64,000 nt of DNA from Rotaria macrura (taxonomy: Eukaryota > Rotifera > Eurotatoria > Philodinida > Philodinidae): the NCBI GenBank assembly GCA_900239685.1, contig OENT01000727.1, positions 17,414 through 81,413 of the forward strand, in the 5' to 3' direction. Every line of letters begins with the position of its first letter. The first letter of the stretch is position 1. The notes under the pieces were generated by a model that saw nothing but the letters and a program-made list of their open reading frames with translations, made no database searches and was not told the origin of the DNA. The position numbers were made by a program, and so were the translations under genes. Below are positions 55,701 to 64,000 of this stretch, piece after piece.

Positions 55701-58360
55701 TTCAAAATTTGTATTGTCATAAGTTGGAAAATATTTATTTTCCAGTCATAATCACTTTTTTTCGTTTTTATTTACTGATTGTGGAGACATGTTTTGAATT
55801 AACTTTCATACACTGCAATATAATCGATGAATGATCGCCAGGTAATGAAGGTAAAAATGAGATTAACCGATATGTAGTACGTTAATTTAATTTAATTTTC
55901 TTTGTAACATTAATGTAAAGATATCGTGCCAGCCTTATTTAGCAATCATAAAAAAGTCAACCGTGGTTCTAATCAATGAGTATTTGAAAGCAAAGACATC
56001 CGTTCAGAGTATTTTTTGAACCATTCCATGCCACCTAGGTTATTTTGATAGAAAAAATGCACTTTAAATATATGCAATTAATAAAAACAAACAATACCAC
56101 AATTTTGTTGATTTATATATCTTGTATAGAACATTACCGAGACATATCGTTTTTGTTTATTGTTAAAGATTCAAACTGATCTTCTCTGAAAAAATCCATT
56201 TTGTTGTTTTTGTGTCTCAGACATCAACATAAGTATGTGCATATAGTCGTCAAGAACAAAACTTGAATTGTCGATGTCGCATTACTTTTTTTCTATTCTT
56301 GCCAGAAAGAGAACATTAATTCTTCTGAAGTATTCTATGAAAGAAAGCATTATTGGCAAAAAGACAACGTATCCAAGACATTTGCAATCAATAAAAAGAG
56401 AATTTATGAAGTTGGTGGAATGCTTTTTCTTATGTGTGTGTGTGCGTTGTTGTTTAAAATCTAAGCCTCGATTCAAATTAGGTGTTTATTGTAGTTCAAT
56501 CTCAACAAAAGAGACGCTATGAAGAACACGTCTTTGTTGACAAGAAAATATCCATTGGATTGTCGAGATTACGCATTGACACAGGATCATATTAACAACA
56601 CAATAACTCTCTTTAAAAGTCGACAAAAGTGTTTTCTATTGTTCATGAAAATGGCGAGATGTTCGACCAATTCTGTTTCGAGTTAAACTCCACAAATTTT
56701 GTCAGCCATGGCATATTTTGACTGAAATTTAAAATCTATTTATCATATGCATAGACGACAATGTTTTACTTGGAATCAACTTACAGTAGAAAGTTCGAAT
56801 GAGAACATTTATAACCAGAATTTGATTGAAACATTCTTGTCTGTATGGTAGTAAGAAATGAAAGTCCTATAGTGAATTCAATGCTGAACAATAATCCGAA
56901 CTTTTTCAGTACGTTTCGAGTCTTATTTCATACATGAAGATTCTTCCTGCATCAGATGATTAAATTGAATCATAATGATCAATCTGCATTGAATATTTAT
57001 TGACTCGAAATCATGCGTTTGATGGTAGTATTGAGACTAAAAGCATCCGAAAGTTCTCGACGAAGCGCGATTATTTCAAAACTAATCCAAAAAAAACAAT
57101 GGCAACATTCATAAAAGTATACGCGTTGATGTTTGATTTACTCTCAGTCTTATTTCATTTTCCTTTTCTGCCAGAGAAAACAAAAAATGAAAAATGCCAT
57201 TAACTAGAGAGGTTGAGACGTGTACTGCCATAATGCCATTCTGTTTCTGATTGCTTTTGAATTTAAAAAAAAAAAACTTATTGCATTTCTTTTTCAATTC
57301 TGCTCTTCCTCTTCTTTTAACCAATAATTATAGATCCATTTTTGTAAAATTAATTTTATCGATATACCTATGCCTTTCGCTTGAATATGCACAAGAAGAA
57401 ATCTAACGACGATGGAAAATTGAAATAATTTTACTGTTTTTCTGATAGACAAAGTGCATTCAATGAGAAGAACCAGACTATAAAGTACGAATAAAAACTG
57501 CGAAACCAATAATACATCTCTTCATACATCAAACATATCTACTATTGAATCATGTTTCGTACGATATAGTGACAAAAAATATCGATGTGAACGAAAAGAT
57601 GATTTCATACTTTGATAATGTCAAAATAATCAACAGCACTCAATTTTTCATTTCTCGTATGTTGCATGAGTACACATGAAAACTGACATGGGATTGGAGT
57701 TGGAAATAAGTAATACAGTTCATGGTACGCGCAAAAATCATTATAGTTGAGAGGAAAACTGTTCATTTTTATTTAATAATACTATTGTGAATATGTTATT
57801 GTAACGTTTGAGTGATTTCTGAACTCTAATAAGATAATTATAGATGTAGTTAATTTTAGTTACCATAAAACTTGATAAATACAAGCCAAGAGTTCATCAG
57901 TGTGAATCCAACATTTTCTTTTAAATTAATTCAATTCTTTAGAATAAGTAGTACATGGAGAAATAGAAATCCATGTATGATTGACTTTCTGTTCAAGTGA
58001 CAAACGACACTTGTATTTCTGAATTCAATGATACCATGAAGATGTTGGCGAGGATCTGACTAAGAAAAACAACGACAATTCAACTGGCCACATTGCAGTA
58101 GCATATGTTTTTCGCTCCTGCCTTGAAAAATAAATTTTTAATGAAAGTAAGGTTTCCAACATAATGACACTTGAATCAACAAGTAGAGATGACAAACTCG
58201 ACACAAGTTGGAAAGAATAATCATATAGGCAACGGTGATGCCGTTAAAATACTTTTTCTCTTTCGTGCTTTTGTTTACAATCAGTTCTGTTTCGGTCGTA
58301 ACTACTTGAAGTTTGTCGCGGAAAGTTAACCGAAAATCGGCAACAAGTTTGCTTCGAATG
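52771..58360. other. Long gene-poor AT-rich stretch
   Basis: About 5.6 kb with only short, unsupported open frames on both strands (for example 53333-53536, 55592-55834, 56268-56522, 57294-57509). A GTT run lies near 53828-53842. No terminal repeats, tRNA or coding family was recognised. Confidence 0.45.
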
Positions 58361-58367
58361 TATAAAA
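58361..58367 (+). promoter_or_regulatory. TATA box of the gene at 58422
   Basis: TATAAAA lies 61 bases before the ATG, leaving a predicted leader of about 30 bases. Unlike most genes in the window, this one has a compact, recognisable core promoter. Confidence 0.55.
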
Positions 58368-58421
58368 AGAGCAGGTAAAGTTGGTTGTTCACCAAACAAT
58401 ATTTTCACAACCACACATCAC

Positions 58422-58877
58422 ATGGCACACCGAACGAGCGACAAAGTAAGACGGCGAATCGTCGAAACTCATATGGCTGTATGGGTCGATGCTAATATTG
58501 ACCTTAACAATCATGCTTGCCAGAACGTACTCACGCAGCTGCGTAGTGTCATCAATAACGTTGCACAATGCACAACTGTCGAACAGTGCATTGAACACCT
58601 TGAAAGAAGCGAAGAGGAGATTTGCTTTTTAATCTCCTCAGAGAAACTCGGGCAACGCCTGGTGCAAGATATTCATGGCATGCCGAAGTTGGATGCCATT
58701 TATATTTTCTGTGGCAACAAGCACCGCTGTCAGAAATGGGCACAAAATTGGACGATAGTCAAAGGCGTCCACACCTCAATCAAGCCGATATGTGAGGCTT
58801 TGAAAGCGGCAGTGGAGCAATCCAATCAAAACAATATCAGACCCTTCAAAAATCACGTAATCATCTTACAAGCATGA
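58422..58877 (+). CDS. Conserved bdelloid-type domain protein, function unknown
   Basis: A single exon encodes 151 aa. The core runs from MAVWVDANIDLNNHACQNVLTQLR through QCIEHLERSEEEICFLISSEKLGQ and LDAIYIFCGNKHRCQKW to GVHTSIKPICEALK. I recall this block as the N-terminal domain of a very large bdelloid family, where it is often followed by TPR, NHL or ADP-ribosyltransferase-like modules. Here it stands alone, ending in an unrelated tail (NHVIILQA). The domain has a Rossmann-like alternation of hydrophobic strands but no catalytic motif that I can name. The coding sequence is visibly more GC-rich than its surroundings, and the short 5' and 3' flanks (TATA box 58361, AATAAA 58900-58905) suggest an intronless, possibly retroposed copy. 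Family recall is from memory and unverified. Confidence 0.7.
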   Translation: MAHRTSDKVRRRIVETHMAVWVDANIDLNNHACQNVLTQLRSVINNVAQCTTVEQCIEHLERSEEEICFLISSEKLGQRLVQDIHGMPKLDAIYIFCGNKHRCQKWAQNWTIVKGVHTSIKPICEALKAAVEQSNQNNIRPFKNHVIILQA

Positions 58878-58899
58878 AATCTGAAACCAAAAACACTTT

Positions 58900-58905
58900 A
58901 ATAAA
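58900..58905 (+). terminator. Poly(A) signal AATAAA
   Basis: It lies 23 bases after the stop of the 58422 ORF and closes a very compact transcription unit. Confidence 0.55.
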
Positions 58906-59429
58906 AGTAATTCTCACCTATCATCGGATTTTATTTTTCAGATTTTCTGAAATGACAAAGTTTCGACTTTGGATATTCTTCTTATTTCCAGGTTCAATGT
59001 GTTTTATGATCACTTCCAAATGAACTAATTCAGTCAATCAACCCGAATTCTTCTATCTGTTTTTTGTCAGTAACCAAGATATTTCATTGGGCCTGTGGGT
59101 GTCTTATTTCCAATCTGATTTTATTTTTGTTCGGTTTTTTTCGGGGTGTGGTTGTGGCTGTGAGTCTGCATCTTGGCGTTGTTGAATGTGAGGGTTAGAT
59201 TCCTCTTCCGTTTTGTCATCCCTGAAGCCACATGCACACCCATAACAGAGAAGCGTGGGGTATCTAATCTGGGACAGAAATTCGTCGTAGTAACACCGTA
59301 AAAGTGTTAGAGCGCCTTAGGAAAGAAATAGAATACATTAAATTTGTAAAAAACGAATTCATACGATGAGATATCTACATCTCACGTGGTGATTGTCCAC
59401 TAAAAAGAATGATCGATAAAACCGATCAA

Positions 59430-59590
59430 GTTTCATGTAAGTTACTCAATACCCTAGTGAATGTACTCACTAAGAGAGTACTCAAAACGTACTCACGCTA
59501 GAAAATGCCGCGAGAACTGATGAGTACTCGTAGGGTTTGAGTACTCACCATAGAATATCAGATAGTACACATGAGTACTAGACTACTGTT
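59430..59590. repeat. Cluster of GAGTACTC words
   Basis: GAGTACTC or one-base variants of it (GTACTCAC, TGAGTACT) occur about seven times in 160 bases, in both orientations. It resembles the word arrays inside the nearby MITEs, but I could not fix element ends. Confidence 0.4.
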
Positions 59591-59726
59591 TTTCTGGCTT
59601 GAAAGAATAAAGAAAAAAACATATCTATGGAAGCGTTAAACAGATTTAGTAATCAATAAGGAAATATATTTCGTTTAATTTTTGTCGAATTAAAACTGAT
59701 TTTCAATTAAATAAACTATTTTATAG

Positions 59727-60976
59727 TATTTTCTTGTAGAAATCGCTATCAATAAAACATTGCCACCGATTAAATTTATATGCGAACCAAAGGTTAACAA
59801 TGAAAAGGAAGGTGGCACTATTATTAAAGAATTATTTAAATTGATTGACAAAGATTTTAAAAGTATAAATCCCAGGCATAATAATGAAATAGGTTTTGAT
59901 ACTTGGTATATTGACTACAAGGGTGATATTAGTGGCATTACAAATGATATAGATGTATTTGCATTCTTTTATGATACACAACATATACCAAATAAAATAG
60001 CCAATACATCTATTAAGATTATACTACCCAAAAATCTCCCTTCACAAAGATCAATTATTATCAAGGGTGTCTCAAACATGTTATCGGATGAAGATATTAA
60101 AGATGCAATTATAAATAAATACAAATCTATATACTACATTGGTGAAATTACAGGTACTAATAACGGGAAAACAAGATACGTTCGTATTGATTTGTTGAAT
60201 TACGATGAATATAATCAGGTGTTAATATCAGGTATAATCTCAGTTGAAGGTCAATGCCTACATGCATATGAATATCTCGCTGCACCGAAAGTATTGTTTT
60301 GCTCGAAGTGCAATATGCCAGGACATACAAAAAAGTAATGCACATTTGCATATGAAAGATGCAGAAGATGTGGACAAAATAGAAAAGAAGGTAACCACAA
60401 TGATTGTTTGATCAAATGTCACAATTGTAATGGTGACCATATTTCAACCGACTTTAAATGCATAACGGTTAAATGTTTCCGGGGGGAACTTATTCAACAT
60501 TTACAACAACATCCGGAATACTTACCTGATGATACACAAATATTTATTCCATCACATTTTCGCCATCAAAATCAAAGTTATATAAGCAATAGACAAGTTG
60601 ACAATGAAAATATAATTAATAAACCGCTAAGAATGAACAACATAACTAATTATGATCACGAATGGCCGATATTGCCCTGGGCAACAAGTGATACTCTACC
60701 ATATTCTAAATTTCGTGGTACTTATTCATATGATAATAAAAATCTTCAGAAACATTAGAATCGTGTCGAAAAAGAATGTGCTGAAGCAAAACAAACATAT
60801 GACAGGAAACATAACGATATTAGAACAAAAGTTAATACATGTTTAAATCAAATTCAATCACTAATGAGCTGCATCTCATCAACTACTCAGCATCAAAATG
60901 AGATGTTACATGTACTAAAATCATCAGTAAATGAATGTCTAGAAATTGCCAAAGTGACTAATCAAACTTTATGTAT
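59727..60976 (+). pseudogene. LINE (non-LTR retrotransposon) ORF1 remnant with three zinc knuckles
   Basis: One reading frame continues from 59727 to the MITE at 60977, broken by TAA at 60336 and TAG near 60756. It has no ATG at its start (it opens after a TAG, and TTG stands where a start might be), so the 5' end is missing. The N-terminal part resembles an ORF1 RNA-binding domain. Then come CSKCNMPGHTKK, RCRRCGQN...C and KCHNCNGDH...C, three CCHC-type knuckles, then a His/Gln-rich segment and a coiled-coil-like stretch (EKECAEAKQTYDRK). Such proteins bind the element's RNA. No reverse transcriptase is present downstream, so the copy is dead and truncated. Confidence 0.7.
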
Positions 60977-61190
60977 CCCAGGTCGATCATCCACGGCCGT
61001 AAACGGCCGTATACCTATTTCATACGGCGAAAAACGGTGATCGTGAAAAATCCACGTAAACCTTCGCCGTAAATACACGCTAACTGTAAACGATAGTCGG
61101 ATATCAACGTAAATGATCGGATACGATGACTGTAAACGGTTTAGAAAACTGCTGCTGTTTTTCAATCGTAAACGGTCGTTTACGACAGCT
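60977..61190. mobile_element. CCCAGGTCGA-family MITE, right end lost
   Basis: The left end CCCAGGTCGATC is intact and follows GTAT. The body carries CGTAAACGGCCGTATAC and related words. The expected TCGACCTGGG end is missing: similarity stops after TTTACGACAG...TGTTC near 61199. It disrupts the LINE ORF1 remnant. Confidence 0.65.
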
Positions 61191-61533
61191 AGCTGTTCTA
61201 TTTCAATATTGTAGTATTTCTTCAATTATAATTTAAAGATGATGTCCCTTTGAAAATTATTCGGCGAAAAACATGATCATTTTTCATGATGAATAATGCA
61301 ATCTGACATATTTTAAGCAAGCGTCGTTTTTCAACGAATGATCAAGCTGGTATCGATTTTGAACCTACAATCTACTGAATTCCTCTTTCAAATATGAAAT
61401 CGAGACAATTAATTCCAAGGGGAGAAAGTTCAATTGGTTTGTTCGATTTAATGGAATAATTTCCCTTGTTTGTGTTAGTACGCGAATGCTTATTATTTGA
61501 GGAATGCTGAAGGGTCCTTGATAAATTAGGTGT
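61191..61533. other. No supported gene
   Basis: AT-rich sequence between two mobile elements. It could include 3' remains of the LINE, but no reverse transcriptase motif is visible. Confidence 0.4.
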
Positions 61534-61541
61534 ATTCCCAT

Positions 61542-61990
61542 TAGGGAGCTGCGGGTCCTTCCAGACCCTGACTCCGACATTTTTCTGGACCCGATCGGGA
61601 CCAGGTCTAGAAAATTAATTTTTGTCGGGTCCAGGCCCATTATGCATTAATCTTCAGACCCGGTTTGCATTCAGTTTCAATGGTGAATTTTGTTTATCAA
61701 TTAATTGTTCCTTTTCCTCTTTGGTTAACACAATGTTCTTCTCAGTTAAACAAAGAAATTTAATCTTTTAAGCATCGTATGATGAACAAGTCAAATAGGA
61801 AGAAATATTTGTATATCAACTTTTACTCTGAGAGCAGCGAATAAATAGATAAATACCTTGATCCTTTATTTGTCCGTATACACAGAACGCACCAGATATT
61901 GACAAAAAATGTCAAGGTTCTGGATCCTGGTCCAAAAATTTTGCTTCTTTCAAGTCCGGGTCCATAAAAGCCTGGACCCACAGTTCTCTA
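61542..61990. mobile_element. hAT-like MITE with GGGTCC word arrays
   Basis: The left end TAGGGAGCTGCGGGTCC and the reversed right end TAGAGAACTGTGGGTCC match at 14 of 17 bases. Flanks are aTTCCCAT (61534-61541) and tTTCCCAT (61991-61998), an 8-bp duplication with one mismatch. Both subterminal zones repeat GGGTCC/GGACCC words. No gene inside; the minus-strand frame 61365-61640 is a by-product. Confidence 0.75.
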
Positions 61991-62144
61991 TTTCCCATCA
62001 ATATGGAGCTTCTTTGAAATTTTTAAGTGAAGAATCAATTCAATTTGACCTGAGTCAACCCAGTCGCGTATTATCTATCTAACTAACTATACTAATCAAT
62101 TTTAACATTAGTGTGTTAAGGCTATTGCTACTTCTTTCTTTTTT

Positions 62145-62445
62145 CAACAGGGCTACCCTTACTAAGAATCCGCCTCCATCCCTAGTCTGGTTTTCACAAG
62201 GCAAACTCACTAAGTGAACTCCAATCGTCATTCTGATGGAAGTTTCCTATAGGTTATCGATGTCGACGAATCCGAATCCATCGTTACTTTTTTAAACAGA
62301 GCTACCCTTACTAAGAATCCGCATCGATCCCTAGTCCTGTTTTCAATAGGCAAACTTCCTGAGTGAACTCCAATCGTCATTCTGATGGAAGTTTCCTATA
62401 GGTTATCGATGTCCACGAATCCGAATCCGTCATTATTTTTCGAAT
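62145..62445. repeat. Tandem duplication, two units of about 149 bp
   Basis: GCTACCCTTACTAAGAATCC starts at 62152 and again at 62301. The two units stay closely similar through CAATCGTCATTCTGATGG and ACGAATCCGAATCC, with a few substitutions. No coding signal. Confidence 0.85.
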
Positions 62446-62726
62446 TTGAGCATTGGTTGCAATCAAGTTTGATTCATGAAAAGTAGGTTTGTAATGAGGA
62501 AACATTTTGATGAATTATTTTGGGAAATATTTTTCGCAGCGGTTTTTGTATCATATGTTTCCGTGATTACGGTTACTGGCTTGGTACTTAGGATACGGTT
62601 TGTAGTAATCCTTTGGCAGTTTACTGGCGTTTACTGGTGTTTTTGGCAGTTTGCAGTAGGTTTGCAGTATCTCTGTGATGCTTTCGAATATGTTTCAGTA
62701 CGTGTTTAGTACTTCAGATTTAGTTT

Positions 62727-62920
62727 GTTGCTCTCGGCGGTTTTTTATATTATGTCTTTTGTACCTCTGAGCTTCTTGAGGTTAAGTGTTTTGTACCTTT
62801 GAGGCACTTGAGATTAGTCATTTCGTACCTCTGAGGTACTTCTTATTAATCGTTTTTAACCTCTCACGTAGTTCAGATTGGGCGTTTTGTAGCTCTGAGG
62901 TAATTCAGATTAAGCAATGG
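62727..62920. repeat. 32-bp minisatellite, five to six diverged units
   Basis: The word GTACCTCTGAG and its variants start at 62761, 62793, 62825, 62857 and 62889, exactly 32 bases apart. A weaker copy is near 62727. Confidence 0.8.
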
Positions 62921-62929
62921 TCTTAATGT

Positions 62930-63180
62930 GAGTGCTGTGGGACGATTTTCGCAAAACGTGATTTTTGCACGATTTCTTTGATGCTTTTCGTATTTTTAGC
63001 ATTTCTCACGATTTCAGCTGATTTGAGCATCCAAAAGTCGATGGCTAGTGGTTTTGGCATGATCTCTATCGATGGGGTGAATCTGGCTACTGTGGGACTA
63101 TTTTCGCAAAACTTGATTTTTGCAGGATGTCTTAAATGTTTTCAAGCGGTAAATAGTTTTCATTTTGGGTATACGCTTTG
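62930..63180. repeat. Tandem duplication with a period of about 156 bp
   Basis: TGTGGGACgATTTTCGCAAAAC at 62935 recurs at 63091 with few changes and continues similar for about 55 bases. The open frame 62978-63190 crosses it and is not supported. Confidence 0.7.
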
Positions 63181-63344
63181 TTTTTTATAGGTTGAGGAGG
63201 TGGAGTCAATTGATTGCCATAGGCTATAATCTCCGGTTTGTGATATGGTTTAGGATTTTTGTATGCCTCGGATTTGTGCTGGACTTCTTTAGTGTAGGAT
63301 CTTCGATGTTTGGCTGACTGGACGGAATCGATTTTTTGCCTCAC

Positions 63345-63633
63345 GGTTAAATCGCGTCGTTTATGATCACTAACGGTGTATTTACGGCCGCAAACCTCAT
63401 CGTGTTGGGTCGTTTACGTTGGTCGTTACGGCAGTAATACGGCCGGGTGGCTGATGTATACTGCTGTTCCTGATCGCCGTATACGACACGGCGACATACG
63501 GCAGTAATACGGTGCATACTAGAACGTTAAAATACGGCGCGTATACGGTCGTAAATTCCCAGTATACGATCGTTTACGTTATCGTATACGTGCGTTTACG
63601 GCCGTAATTGTTCATCGTAATGCATGTCCTGGG
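63345..63633. mobile_element. CCCAGGTCGA-family MITE, diverged left end
   Basis: The right end reads CCTGGG followed by TA (63634-63635), but the inner part of the terminal repeat is mutated. The body has repeated CGTATACG, CGTTTACG and TACGGC words. The left end is not clear; the word array begins near 63350. Confidence 0.6.
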
Positions 63634-64000
63634 TATTGATTGTAGCATTGCACAATTTATGTGTACATATAAATACTTGAGTACCATTTTCATTTATTCG
63701 TTTTATTCCAAAGTGATACTTTTTGAAAAAATACCATCTTTATTAGATTGCGTGGAAATTGTAGAATAGCTGTCATCTTTTATGATGGACATTTTATTTA
63801 ATTCATCTAGACTAAACTTCGTCACTTTAAATACTTTTCTTTCACACTACATGCTTATAAAATGACCTGTATCATCCATTCTAAATGACATGTGACGAAT
63901 AATATTAGACTATAGTCTAAAAAAAAACCGTATCCCATAAAACCCGGAGAGGGTTTCCGAGTTTGTTACTATCTGAAACCCTTTAAGGGTTTCCGAGACA
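63634..64000. other. Window end without a supported gene
   Basis: Mostly AT-rich. The last 60 bases contain GGGTTTCCGAG twice (near 63951 and 63986), perhaps the start of another repeat that continues beyond the window. Confidence 0.4.

Noticed and set aside
61365-61640. Minus-strand 91-codon frame
   Set aside because: Overlaps the terminal array of the hAT-like MITE; repetitive Gly/Ser composition comes from the GGGTCC words.

Overview
This is nuclear DNA of a small invertebrate, most probably a bdelloid rotifer (Adineta/Rotaria type). The sequence is AT-rich with many short GT-AG introns. Its gene set is metazoan: Homer, mitochondrial-type malic enzyme, neuropeptide F, DCN1-like, ELMOD, COX5A and Maelstrom. 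The ORF at 58422 resembles a domain I associate with lineage-expanded bdelloid families. The species call is inference, because no rRNA or other marker gene is present.

Left part (1-40 kb) is conserved genes. Homer (603-3339, +) is followed by 4.4 kb without a convincing gene. The 17-exon malic enzyme (7790-12512, -) is divergent from a small neuropeptide F precursor (13498-13953, +). Next comes a same-strand array on the minus strand, in transcription order Maelstrom, COX5A, ELMOD, a WD40 protein and a DCN1-like protein (36053 down to 14832). Four of the genes have a 3' splice acceptor just upstream of the ATG with no local partner exon, and three of the four gaps are about 120-220 bp. This looks like a spliced-leader operon. 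DCN1-like holds an intron of about 6.6 kb. A thaumatin-like secreted protein with a C-terminal fungal-type Cys-rich module (38217-39675, +) and a small tail-anchored protein (39838-40199, +) follow.

Right part (about 43-64 kb) is gene-poor and full of mobile DNA. Several MITE-like elements each carry an interior saturated with their own short palindromic word: CCGCGG in 43956-45488, and GTATACG/CGTAAACG in at least five copies with CCCAGGTCGA ends. A hAT-like element with a perfect 8-bp target duplication (45565-48092) contains a nested CCCAGGTCGA element. Two further hAT-like MITEs lie at 48509-48924 and 61542-61990. There are also minisatellites of 31, 32, about 149 and about 156 bp, a decayed von Willebrand type-D gene hit by two MITEs, and a LINE ORF1 with two stop codons cut by a MITE. 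The only intact-looking genes in this part are a Cys-rich secreted protein (43287-43544) and the GC-richer ORF at 58422 with its own TATA box. The layout fits a transition from a gene-rich arm into a repeat-rich, possibly subtelomeric, region.

Exon boundaries were derived by hand from GT-AG signals, reading-frame continuity and recalled family sequences. No database search was run.
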